From the NCBI GenBank assembly GCA_900557255.1, contig USSA01000077.1:1-13329 (forward strand): DNA of 13,329 nucleotides. Direction: 5' to 3'. The notes beneath the pieces were generated by a model that made no database searches, was not told where the DNA came from, and saw only the letters and a program-made list of their open reading frames with translations. This DNA is from an uncultured Prevotella sp. Its GTDB lineage: Bacteria; Bacteroidota; Bacteroidia; Bacteroidales; Bacteroidaceae. This document shows, one piece after another, positions 1-7,380 of this stretch. A program made the translations under genes and the position numbers. Every line of letters begins with the position of its first letter. Position 1 is the stretch's first letter.

Positions 1-45
1 TGATTTGTAATCTCGGGGTCGTTGGTTCGAATCCGACAAGAGGCT
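1..45 (+). tRNA. tRNA-Thr (TGT anticodon), 3' part only
   Basis: The window starts inside a tRNA gene, at about tRNA position 29. A 7-base anticodon loop TTTGTAA lies at 4-10, giving anticodon TGT at 6-8 (threonine). It is followed by a 5-base variable loop (16-20) and a clear T arm: GTTGG at 21-25, loop TTCGAAT at 26-32, CCGAC at 33-37. The 3' acceptor strand AAGAGGC is at 38-44 and the discriminator base T at 45. CCA is not encoded, which is common in Bacteroidetes, so the 3' end must be completed by the CCA-adding enzyme. The D arm and 5' acceptor strand lie outside the window, so the identity rests on the anticodon alone. By hand alignment the anticodon-stem pair 29:41 would be T-T. Confidence 0.85.
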
Positions 46-49
46 CAAA

Positions 50-80
50 AAGGAATCTTCTTTTAGAAGATTCCTTTTTT
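50..80 (+). terminator. Intrinsic terminator after the tRNA
   Basis: A perfect hairpin has its left arm at about 50-61, a TTT loop at 62-64 and its right arm at about 65-76. It runs into a T tract ending at 80. It starts 5 bases after the tRNA discriminator and should end the tRNA transcript. The next gene therefore needs its own promoter. Confidence 0.9.
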
Positions 81-205
81 GTTTGCATACCCTTTTACAT
101 AATATATATCATAACTTTACACCTGAAACTCCAGTTTTACGAGGTTCTATCTTTAATTATATATAAATATTATCACCCTTTACACCTTATATAATAAAAA
201 AGTTG

Positions 206-213
206 TATTTTTG
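206..213 (+). promoter_or_regulatory. Bacteroidetes-type -7 promoter box
   Basis: TATTTTTG followed by C matches the Bacteroidetes -7 consensus TAnnTTTG. It lies about 40 bases before the ATG at 254, so transcription would begin near 220. I do not see a convincing -33 TTTG at the expected spacing. The stretch 81-205 upstream is AT-rich and shows no gene. The box also decides the start of the next gene, because an alternative TTG start at 203 would lie upstream of the transcription start. Confidence 0.6.
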
Positions 214-253
214 CAAATTGATATGTCACATCCGTAGAAATACAATAAAAAAA

Positions 254-868
254 ATGAATACAGAAAATAACGAGAATCAAGAAGAAAAGAAAACAAGCCA
301 GCAAATGCATAAGGTTAAAACGATAATCATTGACACTGGTAAGATAAAACAGACCAAAGCATTCGCTCGGCAAGACGGCGCCATCCTCGGAGTTGTCTGG
401 ATTGTCAGTTTCGTATGTACCATGCTGGCAGTAGACCCGCAATACCAGATGCTGGGATTTATTTCCAACATTCTCATCATAGCAACCCCATTTGTTGTAG
501 CCAAGCGACTGAAGGCATTCCGTGACTATGCAAGAGACGGACATATCTCTTTCCGTCATGCTTTCTACTATTGCATCCAGACATTCTTCAATGCAACCCT
601 TCTGCTTACCCTTGTACAATATCTTTGGTTCCGTTTTATGGATACAGGCCTATTCATGAACCAACTGCAAACCAACTATCAGATTGTTGCACAAGCGTAT
701 CAGTTAACTGCAGAAGAATCTAAAACCCTTCTTGATGCCGTCAGTATGATGAAACCGATAGCCTGGGCTTCGATGTTTATGATTACCAACCTGGTAGCAG
801 GTGCTGTACTCAGTCCGATTATTGCTGCAGTAATGGCAAAGAAGAGTAAACAACAGCATACAAAATAA
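254..868 (+). CDS. DUF4199 family membrane protein
   Basis: This 204-residue protein looks like the Bacteroidetes family DUF4199, a group of small integral membrane proteins without a known biochemical function. The N-terminus (1-40) is hydrophilic and rich in Glu, Asn and Lys. Four hydrophobic segments follow at about 42-60, 66-85, 103-126 and 169-194, with a polar loop at about 130-165 and a Lys-rich tail. The ATG at 254 is preferred over an in-frame TTG at 203, because the -7 promoter box (206-213) overlaps that codon. The gene lies 35 bases before a family 2 glycosyltransferase gene in the same orientation. DUF4199 and such glycosyltransferases are often neighbours in Bacteroidetes, so a joint role in polyprenyl-linked sugar transfer or flipping is a fair inference, but the sequence does not prove it. 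Confidence 0.8.
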   Translation: MNTENNENQEEKKTSQQMHKVKTIIIDTGKIKQTKAFARQDGAILGVVWIVSFVCTMLAVDPQYQMLGFISNILIIATPFVVAKRLKAFRDYARDGHISFRHAFYYCIQTFFNATLLLTLVQYLWFRFMDTGLFMNQLQTNYQIVAQAYQLTAEESKTLLDAVSMMKPIAWASMFMITNLVAGAVLSPIIAAVMAKKSKQQHTK

Positions 869-903
869 CAATAAATAAGAAACAAACAGATAAATACAAG
901 ATA

Positions 904-1875
904 ATGGATATTTCAGTAATAATTCCTCTTTTCAATGAGGAAGAGTCGTTACCAGAGCTCTTCGCCTGGATAAAGCGAGTAATGGACTCAAACGATTTTA
1001 CTTATGAAGTCATCTTTGTGAACGATGGTTCTACCGACCGTTCATGGAACGTCATAGAAGAACTTGCTGAGAAGAACGAGCAAGTAAAGGGTATCAAATT
1101 CCGCAGAAACTATGGAAAGAGCCCAGCACTCTTCTGTGGTTTCAAAGAAGCGCAGGGCGATGTTGTCATCACCATGGATGCCGATCTGCAGGATTCTCCA
1201 GACGAGATTCCGGGACTCTACCAGATGATTATGAAAGAGGGATACGACCTCGTGTCTGGTTACAAGCAGAACCGTAAAGAAGGAGATCCTCTGAGCAAGA
1301 CCATCCCTACCAAACTCTTCAATGCTACTGCACGCAAAGTAAGCGGCATACACAATCTGCACGACTTCAACTGCGGTCTGAAAGCTTATCGCCTCGACGT
1401 AGTTAAGAATATCGAGGTATATGGTGAGATGCACCGTTACATCCCATATCTAGCCAAGAATGCAGGTTTTGCCAAGATAGGCGAAAAACCTGTTCATCAC
1501 CAGGCAAGAAAGTTCGGAAAATCAAAGTTTATGGGATGGAACCGCTTTGTAAATGGTTATCTTGACCTGATGACTCTCTGGTTCCTGAGCAATTTTGGCA
1601 AAAAGCCAATGCACGTATTCGGCTTCCTGGGTAGCGTCGTATTCTTCATAGCTTTCCTATCGCTCATCGGCTTAGGTATAGACAAGGTCATCGACCTGCA
1701 CAACGGCATCTACGGACATCTCATTACCGATTCACCTTACTTCTTCATTGCTCTTGTAGCGATGGTTTTGGGTAGCCAGCTGTTCCTTGCCGGATTCCTG
1801 GGCGACCTTATCAGCCGCCAGAACCCAAACCGTAACGATTATCAAATAGAAAAAGAAATAAGATGCGGAAAATAA
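904..1875 (+). CDS. Family 2 glycosyltransferase, DPM1/GtrB type
   Basis: This 323-residue protein is a GT-A fold glycosyltransferase of the dolichol/undecaprenyl-phosphate sugar transferase type. It begins directly with the nucleotide-binding strand (ISVIIPLFNEEESLP, residues 3-17). It has the VNDGSTD motif at 39-45 and the metal-binding DADLQD motif at 92-97. Two C-terminal hydrophobic segments at about 239-258 and 278-303 anchor it in the inner membrane, as in GtrB and ArnC relatives. By family it should move a sugar from a nucleotide-sugar donor to undecaprenyl phosphate on the cytoplasmic side. The donor sugar cannot be read from the sequence. Its last 13 bases overlap the next gene, so the two are probably translationally coupled. 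Confidence 0.92.
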   Translation: MDISVIIPLFNEEESLPELFAWIKRVMDSNDFTYEVIFVNDGSTDRSWNVIEELAEKNEQVKGIKFRRNYGKSPALFCGFKEAQGDVVITMDADLQDSPDEIPGLYQMIMKEGYDLVSGYKQNRKEGDPLSKTIPTKLFNATARKVSGIHNLHDFNCGLKAYRLDVVKNIEVYGEMHRYIPYLAKNAGFAKIGEKPVHHQARKFGKSKFMGWNRFVNGYLDLMTLWFLSNFGKKPMHVFGFLGSVVFFIAFLSLIGLGIDKVIDLHNGIYGHLITDSPYFFIALVAMVLGSQLFLAGFLGDLISRQNPNRNDYQIEKEIRCGK

Positions 1876-2342
1876 TACCTTTCGTCGTTTTCATGGTTCT
1901 AGCCATGATGGGATGTACATCTCTCGACTGCCCACTCAACAATACTGTATATACCAAATACAAGTTGATGGGCGACAACAAAACGCTAAAAGACACGCTA
2001 ACGATTTCTACGAAAAAGATAGCAGGAACAGATAGTGTGCTGATCAATAAGGATGTAAACGTAGACAGTTTCAGTCTGCCTATGAGTTACAGCCTGGATG
2101 AAGACGTATTGTTTTTCGAGATACATACCCTATCGAAGCAAGTATTCAAGGACACCGTGACTGTATCAAAGGAAAACCGCTCTCATTTTGAGTCGGTAGA
2201 CTGCAGTCCATCGTTCTTCCATACGATAACCGATGTTAAGACTACTCACAATTATATTGATTCAATAGTCATCAATCAAAAAGAGGTAAATTATGATGCA
2301 TCCAAAGCACATTTCTACATATATTTTGGCAGTCGCAACTAG
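1863..2342 (+). CDS. Small lipoprotein, DUF6452-like
   Basis: This 159-residue protein has a lipoprotein signal: Arg-Lys at 2-3, a hydrophobic stretch at about 4-16 and a lipobox ending in Cys18 (MMGC). The mature part is polar, with many Thr, Ser, Asp and Lys in alternating beta-type patterns. It has two further Cys residues, one near residue 23 and one in the segment SVDCSPSFFHTI, which could form a disulfide in the periplasm. I recall a Bacteroidales family of this shape (DUF6452) that is usually encoded next to DUF6048, as here, but the name is from memory. Function is unknown. The gene overlaps the glycosyltransferase gene by 13 bases upstream and the next gene by 50 bases downstream, in different frames. 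Confidence 0.75.
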   Translation: MRKIIPFVVFMVLAMMGCTSLDCPLNNTVYTKYKLMGDNKTLKDTLTISTKKIAGTDSVLINKDVNVDSFSLPMSYSLDEDVLFFEIHTLSKQVFKDTVTVSKENRSHFESVDCSPSFFHTITDVKTTHNYIDSIVINQKEVNYDASKAHFYIYFGSRN

Positions 2343-2988
2343 TATGTTTTCCCTATTTGCTGTTCTCCCCTGTCAGGCACAAAGCAAGAAGAAGATCATA
2401 GAGCAGCAGCCTGATACCATTCCTTTTTTTAGAGGTATGGCTGTGGGAGTTGACCTGATAGGTCCCGTACAGTTGATGGTTAGCGACTATGGGCAGTACG
2501 AAGCATCTCTCCGTATCAATCTGAAAGACAAGTATTATCCTGTTTTCGAATTGGGTTATGGAAAGGCAGATGCCAGCGATGAGGCAACCCAAATCACCTA
2601 CAAGACCAGCGCTCCCTATTTCAGATTAGGTGTAGACTGGAATCTTCTGAAGAACAAACACGACGACTACCGTCTGTTTGGCGGTTTCCGTTATGCCTGC
2701 ACCTATTATGAATATGACCTGAGCGCCCCACCCGTTACAGACCCAGTATGGGGCGGCGAAACGCCCTATGGCGGAAATGGCATTTCCTGCAACTATCATT
2801 GGCTGGAAGGCGTAATAGGTATTGATGCCAAAATCTGGGGTCCCGTCCGTATGGGCTGGAGTTTCAGATACAAACGCCGCCTCTTCAAGAACGATGGAGA
2901 ATTAGGCAACACCTGGTATGTGCCAGGATATGGTAAGCAGGGCGGTTCCCGACTTGGCGGAACATTCAATGTAACCCTAGAGATTTAA
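2293..2988 (+). CDS. DUF6048-like exported protein
   Basis: This 231-residue protein has an N-terminal signal peptide (basic/His start, hydrophobic core at about 9-25, likely cleavage after CQA at residue 29). The rest is rich in aromatic and Gly residues in amphipathic strand patterns (PYFRLGVDWNLL, YRLFGGFRYAC, GPVRMGWSFRYKRRL), with the C-terminal ending LGGTFNVTLEI. It resembles Bacteroidales family DUF6048, probably a small outer-membrane beta-barrel or periplasmic beta protein. The ATG at 2293 is chosen over one at 2344 because the shorter form would have only about 12 residues before the cleavage site and no charged N-region. The cost is a 50-base overlap with the lipoprotein gene. The pairing suggests the two proteins act together in the envelope; the function is unknown. 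Confidence 0.75.
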   Translation: MMHPKHISTYILAVATSMFSLFAVLPCQAQSKKKIIEQQPDTIPFFRGMAVGVDLIGPVQLMVSDYGQYEASLRINLKDKYYPVFELGYGKADASDEATQITYKTSAPYFRLGVDWNLLKNKHDDYRLFGGFRYACTYYEYDLSAPPVTDPVWGGETPYGGNGISCNYHWLEGVIGIDAKIWGPVRMGWSFRYKRRLFKNDGELGNTWYVPGYGKQGGSRLGGTFNVTLEI

Positions 2989-3000
2989 AGACATCATAAT

Positions 3001-4020
3001 ATGAAAAAAAAGAAACTTATCTGGCAGATTCCATTTCTGTTGATACTTATCGTTGGTACCATCGTTATCATACGTCAGCAGCATAATACGCCCTATCAGA
3101 AAGATACCGGCTTTATCTTTGGCACCATCTATCACATTACCTATCAGAGTGATACCAACTACCAGCAAGAGATAGAAACAGAACTCAAGAAGGTAGACCA
3201 ATCCTTGTCTCCTTTCAATAAGACCTCTGTCATCACACAGGTAAACCAAGGTAAAGATATTGAGGTAGACGAAATGTTTACCGAAGTATTCCGCATGGCA
3301 GAAAGCATCTCAAAAGAAACCAATGGAGCCTTTGATATCACGGTTGCCCCAATGGTAAACCTCTGGGGCTTTGGATTCAAGCAGGGGGTACCTCCTACGA
3401 AAGCCAAGATAGACAGTATCAAAACGCTGGTTGGTTATGAGAAAGTAGCCCTGGAAAAGGGACGCATCATCAAGCAAAATCCAAAGATTATGCTTGACTG
3501 TTCTGCTATCGCCAAAGGATATGGCAGCGATATTGTTGCCAGATTCCTGAAAAAGAAAGGTATCAGCAACTTTATGGTTGAGATTGGTGGAGAAATCGTA
3601 GTAAACGGTGTTAGCGAGAAACAAGTACCTTGGCATATTGGTATCAACAAGCCAACTGACGATTCTACCAATACGAGTCAGGAAATTCAGGATGTTCTTG
3701 ATATTACCGACATAGCCATGGCTACGAGTGGTAACTACAGAAACTTCTATTATAAAAACGGCAAGAAGTATGCACATACCATCGACCCCAAAACAGGCTA
3801 TCCTGTACAGCATAACATCTTATCTGCAACGGTTTTAGCCAAGAACTGTGCTACAGCCGATGCCTATGCTACCTCGTTTATGGTAATGGGAATGGAGGGC
3901 GCAAAACAGATTCTGAAAAAGCATCCGGATCTCTGTGCATATCTCATCTATGCTGACGAGAAAGGACAAAACAAGATATGGTATTCACCATCTCTCAAAA
4001 ACAAGATATTAAATAAATAA
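3001..4020 (+). CDS. apbE: FAD:protein FMN transferase (ApbE)
   Basis: This 339-residue protein belongs to the ApbE family, which attaches FMN covalently to a Thr or Ser of target proteins (for example Na+-NQR and Rnf subunits), using FAD and Mg2+. Residues 1-5 are Met plus four Lys, and a hydrophobic segment follows at about 7-24, so it is either membrane-anchored or exported and faces the periplasm. Family motifs appear in order: FDITVAP at 111-117, LWGFG at 121-125, DCSAIAKGYG at 166-175, VEIGGE at 193-198, ATSGNYRNF at 241-249, HTIDPKTGYP at 259-268 and ADAYATSFMVMG at 286-297, the last including the metal-site Asp/Thr region. The length is typical. There is no Cys lipobox. It starts 12 bases after the DUF6048-like gene and ends 6 bases before the regulator gene, consistent with one operon. 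The target protein is not encoded nearby. Confidence 0.95.
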   Translation: MKKKKLIWQIPFLLILIVGTIVIIRQQHNTPYQKDTGFIFGTIYHITYQSDTNYQQEIETELKKVDQSLSPFNKTSVITQVNQGKDIEVDEMFTEVFRMAESISKETNGAFDITVAPMVNLWGFGFKQGVPPTKAKIDSIKTLVGYEKVALEKGRIIKQNPKIMLDCSAIAKGYGSDIVARFLKKKGISNFMVEIGGEIVVNGVSEKQVPWHIGINKPTDDSTNTSQEIQDVLDITDIAMATSGNYRNFYYKNGKKYAHTIDPKTGYPVQHNILSATVLAKNCATADAYATSFMVMGMEGAKQILKKHPDLCAYLIYADEKGQNKIWYSPSLKNKILNK

Positions 4021-4026
4021 ACTTAC

Positions 4027-4701
4027 ATGTCAACCAATAGACTATACGACAGTTTGTTGTCTCTCCCGTTATTCCTGGGAATGACTCGCTATGACTTCCA
4101 AAACGTAGCAGGTAAGACCCGTTTTGACTTCCAAAAACTGGAAGCGGGTGAAACTATAGTTGAAGAAGGCACCAGTTGTACACGTCTATATTATTTAATC
4201 AGTGGAGACATTAAGGTGATAACCCAGGCAGATGACTACGGCTATCAGGTAGAAGAAGACATTTCGGCACCGGAATCATTCCAGCTGGAACGACTTTTCG
4301 GTCTTACCCAGCGCTTCACCCACACTTATGTGGCAAAGAACAACTGCAGCATCATGTCAGTCAGCAAGCAAGAGATCATGAAGTTATCCGATGAATATGA
4401 AATATTCCGCATCAATCTTCTGAACTTGGTCTGCACCCAATCCCAGAAGAACAACCGCAGACTGTTCAGAGTTCCTGCCAAGACACTGAGTGAGCGCCTG
4501 ATCCGTTTCTTCGAGAGCCACAGCGTCCGCCCGGCAGGCGAGAAAATCTTTCATATCAAGATGACCCGTTTAGCAGAAGAGATGAATGTAAAGCGCATCT
4601 ATGTATCCAAAGCCCTCAACGAACTACAATCAGAAGGACTTATCCAGCTAGAACGAGGCAGAATCTATATCCCTGCACTGGAAAATCTCATCAAACGCTA
4701 A
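4027..4701 (+). CDS. Crp/Fnr family transcriptional regulator
   Basis: This 224-residue protein has the two-domain layout of the Crp/Fnr family. A cyclic-nucleotide-binding-like beta-roll lies at about 13-115 (GETIVEEGTSCTRLYYLISG is its core at 41-60). A dimer helix follows at about 120-145. A C-terminal winged helix lies at about 150-224, with the helix-turn-helix around 178-203 (TRLAEEMNVKRIYVSKALNE) and the wing at about 205-215. It lacks the four-Cys pattern of oxygen-sensing Fnr, so its effector is unknown. It lies 6 bases after apbE and is probably co-transcribed with it. Its targets cannot be read from the window; the upstream operon is a reasonable candidate by proximity only. Confidence 0.88.
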   Translation: MSTNRLYDSLLSLPLFLGMTRYDFQNVAGKTRFDFQKLEAGETIVEEGTSCTRLYYLISGDIKVITQADDYGYQVEEDISAPESFQLERLFGLTQRFTHTYVAKNNCSIMSVSKQEIMKLSDEYEIFRINLLNLVCTQSQKNNRRLFRVPAKTLSERLIRFFESHSVRPAGEKIFHIKMTRLAEEMNVKRIYVSKALNELQSEGLIQLERGRIYIPALENLIKR

Positions 4702-4770
4702 AGAAAGTATAACGACCGATAAATATTAGTTAAAAACGTTTATTATCAAGGCAATAAAGCATTTTTTTGC

Positions 4771-4778
4771 TAACTTTG
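4771..4778 (+). promoter_or_regulatory. Bacteroidetes-type -7 promoter box
   Basis: TAACTTTG followed by C matches TAnnTTTG and lies 18 bases before the ATG at 4797, giving a very short leader of about 10 bases. No clear -33 TTTG is seen 19-21 bases upstream. It probably drives the peptidase, deaminase, S41 protease and cyclo-ligase genes. The rest of the 95-base gap 4702-4796 shows no clear terminator for the preceding regulator gene. Confidence 0.7.
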
Positions 4779-4796
4779 CAACTAAAAAGTAACAAT

Positions 4797-6884
4797 ATGC
4801 AAGACAATACAATACAGAATAGAACCAACCCATTCTTCGTGCCTTACAATACACCGCACGATACAGTACCATTCGAACGAATCCGTCTCGAAGATTATGA
4901 GCCGGCATTCATGGAGGGAATCCGCCGTGATGACGAAGCTACAGACAAGATCGTAAACGATCCGGCAGAACCAACCTTTGAGAATACCATTGCAAGAGTT
5001 GATCCCGATAAGGGCGAACACTATTACGACCTCTTGAGCCGTGTATCTAACGTATTCTCCTGCATGATGAGTGCTGAAACCTGCGATGAGATGGAAGAGA
5101 TTGCGCAGAAGATGAGTCCGATTCTCACAAAGCACACAAATGACATCACGCTGAACAAGAAACTCTTCGAGCGCATCAAGTTCGTTCACGATCATCCAAA
5201 CAGAGAACTGACTCCTGAAGAGAAAATGCTTCTGGACACCAGCTATGACGGATTCGTACGCAGCGGTGCACTCTTAGATGAAGAAGGCAAAGAGAAACTT
5301 CGCAAACTTACAGAAGAAGCCAGTATGCTCACTCTGCAGTTCTCACAGAATCTCTTAAAAGAAAACAAGGCTTTTACACTCCATATCACAGACGAAGCTC
5401 AGCTCGACGGACTTCCTGAAACAGCAAAAGCTGCCGCTGCGCATACCGCCAAAGAGCAGGAAAAAGAAGGCTGGATCTTTACACTCGATTATCCAAGTTA
5501 TTCTCCATTTATGACCTACTCTACCCAGCGTGAGCTCCGCAAACAGATGTATATGGCACGCAATACGGTATGTACCCATGATAATGAGCAGAACAACCTG
5601 AAAATCTGCAAACGACTGGTAAACCTGCGCAGAGAACTCGCTCAGTTGCTCGGTTTCGAAACCTATGCCGACTATGTTCTTCGCCACCGTATGGCAAGCA
5701 ATACAGAACATGTATATAAACTTCTCAACGACCTGATAGAGGCTTATAAGCCAACGGCAGAAAAGGAAGTGGAAGAAGTGGAAGCCCTTGCCAAGAAATT
5801 GGAGGGTGAAGATTTCGAAATGGAGCCATGGGATTTCGGCTTCTATTCTCATAAACTCCAGATGGAGAAATATAATCTCGATGCAGAAATGCTTCGCCCT
5901 TATTTCCAGCTGGACAAAGTGATAGGCGGTGTGTTTGGCCTCGCCAACAAGCTGTATGGCATCACCTTTAAGGAGAACAAAGAGATACCGGTATACCACC
6001 CAGACGTCAAGGCATACGAGGTATTTGATAAAGACGGCAGCTATCTGGCTGTATTCTATGCCGACTTCTTCCCTCGCAAGGGCAAGCAAGGAGGTGCCTG
6101 GATGACAGAGTTCCAGGGACAGTGGATAGACCATAAGGGCAACAACATACGTCCTCACGTAAGTGTGGTAATGAACTTTACCAAGCCAACAGAGGAAAAA
6201 CCTGCTCTCCTGACATTAGGAGAAGTAGAAACCTTCCTCCATGAGTTTGGTCACAGTCTTCACGGCATGTTTGCCAATACCCGCTTCGAGAGTCTTTCGG
6301 GAACCAACGTATGGTGGGACTTCGTAGAATTGCCATCACAGTTTATGGAGAATTATGCAATAGAGAAAGATTTTCTCCGTACTTTTGCCTTCCACTATCA
6401 GACAGGTGAACCATTGCCAGATGAACTCATAGAGCGCATCATGAAGAGTCGCAACTTCATGGCAGCCTACGGTTGCCTGCGCCAGGTAAGTTTCGGATTG
6501 CTTGACATGGCATACTACACCCAAGAGAAAGAATTTACTGCCGACATCATGCCTTATGAAAAGGAAGCCTGGAAAAAGGCGATGATATTGCCACAGTTGC
6601 AGGAAACCTGCATGACCGTACAGTTCTCCCACATCATGGCAGGAGGTTATGCCGCAGGATATTATAGCTACAAATGGGCAGAAGTATTGGATGCTGATGC
6701 TTTCAGTGTATTCAAGAAGAATGGAATCTTCGACCAGAAGACGGCTCAAAGTTTCCGTGACAACGTACTCTCTAAGGGTGGAACAGAGCATCCTATGGTT
6801 CTCTACAAACGGTTCCGTGGACAAGAGCCAACCATCGATGCACTGCTGGAACGTAACGAAATCAAGGTACAACATAAAGGATAA
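4797..6884 (+). CDS. dcp: M3 family peptidyl-dipeptidase (Dcp type)
   Basis: This 695-residue zinc metallopeptidase is of family M3 (thimet oligopeptidase/Dcp), with the length usual for Dcp. Such enzymes cleave dipeptides from the C-terminus of short peptides during peptide turnover. The active-site HEFGH lies at 482-486 (two His zinc ligands and the catalytic Glu), and the third ligand is Glu511 in the DFVELPSQF segment. The late substrate-binding region GGYAAGYYSYKWAEVLDADA is intact. The N-terminus (MQDNTIQNRTNPFF) has no signal peptide, so the enzyme should be cytoplasmic. The ATG at 4797 is preferred over a TTG at 4767, because the -7 promoter box lies between them. It is the first gene of a four-gene run, 4 bases before the deaminase gene. 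Dcp and oligopeptidase A are hard to tell apart without alignment. Confidence 0.93.
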   Translation: MQDNTIQNRTNPFFVPYNTPHDTVPFERIRLEDYEPAFMEGIRRDDEATDKIVNDPAEPTFENTIARVDPDKGEHYYDLLSRVSNVFSCMMSAETCDEMEEIAQKMSPILTKHTNDITLNKKLFERIKFVHDHPNRELTPEEKMLLDTSYDGFVRSGALLDEEGKEKLRKLTEEASMLTLQFSQNLLKENKAFTLHITDEAQLDGLPETAKAAAAHTAKEQEKEGWIFTLDYPSYSPFMTYSTQRELRKQMYMARNTVCTHDNEQNNLKICKRLVNLRRELAQLLGFETYADYVLRHRMASNTEHVYKLLNDLIEAYKPTAEKEVEEVEALAKKLEGEDFEMEPWDFGFYSHKLQMEKYNLDAEMLRPYFQLDKVIGGVFGLANKLYGITFKENKEIPVYHPDVKAYEVFDKDGSYLAVFYADFFPRKGKQGGAWMTEFQGQWIDHKGNNIRPHVSVVMNFTKPTEEKPALLTLGEVETFLHEFGHSLHGMFANTRFESLSGTNVWWDFVELPSQFMENYAIEKDFLRTFAFHYQTGEPLPDELIERIMKSRNFMAAYGCLRQVSFGLLDMAYYTQEKEFTADIMPYEKEAWKKAMILPQLQETCMTVQFSHIMAGGYAAGYYSYKWAEVLDADAFSVFKKNGIFDQKTAQSFRDNVLSKGGTEHPMVLYKRFRGQEPTIDALLERNEIKVQHKG

Positions 6885-6888
6885 GAGG

Positions 6889-7341
6889 ATGGCAAACGAA
6901 CTTTCCAAACAAACCAAGCTCGACCTTCGCTATTTGCGAATGGCACGTATATGGGCTGAAAACAGCTATTGCAAACGCCGACAGGTAGGTGCACTGGTTG
7001 TAAAAGATAAAATGATTATCAGTGATGGCTACAACGGTACACCGAGCGGATTTGAAAATGTCTGTGAGGATAACAACGTAACCAAGCCATACGTTCTCCA
7101 TGCGGAGGCTAATGCTATTACGAAATTGGCCCGCAGCAGCAATAACAGTGAGGGAAGTACGCTTTACGTCACCGCCTCTCCATGTATAGAATGTGCCAAA
7201 CTGATCATACAGTCGGGCATCAAGCGTGTTGTATATGCAGAGAAATACCGTCTGGACGATGGTATCAAACTGATGCAACGAGCAGGAATCAAGGTAGAAT
7301 GCCTCAATCCTGATGAAAAGACATCTTCTGTAGAAGATTAG
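6889..7341 (+). CDS. Deoxycytidylate (dCMP) deaminase family protein
   Basis: This 150-residue protein is a zinc-dependent cytidine/deoxycytidylate deaminase of the ComEB/dCMP deaminase type, which converts dCMP to dUMP for thymidylate synthesis. The zinc and catalytic residues are HAE at 71-73 and PCIEC at 98-102. The N-terminal RYLRMARIWAENSYCKRRQVGA segment and GYNGTPSGFENVCED (48-62) are typical of the family. The ATG at 6889 starts 4 bases after the peptidase stop and follows GAGG closely; in-frame codons upstream lie inside the peptidase gene and are not part of the protein. The length matches the bacterial family. It is probably transcribed with the peptidase and the S41 protease gene 39 bases downstream. 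Confidence 0.92.
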   Translation: MANELSKQTKLDLRYLRMARIWAENSYCKRRQVGALVVKDKMIISDGYNGTPSGFENVCEDNNVTKPYVLHAEANAITKLARSSNNSEGSTLYVTASPCIECAKLIIQSGIKRVVYAEKYRLDDGIKLMQRAGIKVECLNPDEKTSSVED

Positions 7342-7380
7342 AGATAAGATAGATAAAACGTTAGTAAAAAGAGAATTGTT

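Noticed and set aside
112..119. TAACTTTA as a promoter box after the tRNA
   Set aside because: One base off the consensus, with the only upstream TTTG 26 bases away and inside the terminator tail; the box at 206-213 is better placed.
4084..4140. Short internal duplication in the regulator (TRYDFQ and TRFDFQ)
   Set aside because: Only a few residues and about 11 bases are shared, within the normal beta-roll region; it is probably coincidence.
4734..4741. Palindrome AAACGTTT as a binding site of the Crp/Fnr regulator
   Set aside because: An 8-base palindrome in AT-rich DNA is expected by chance, and it is not repeated near the other promoters in the window.
5355..6158. Long open frame of 267 codons on the minus strand inside the M3 peptidase gene
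   Set aside because: It is fully antisense to a gene with intact catalytic motifs, has no recognisable family, and its composition is that of a mirror frame.
6336..6917. Minus-strand open frame of 193 codons across the end of the peptidase gene
   Set aside because: Antisense shadow of two well-supported genes, with no promoter and no family similarity.
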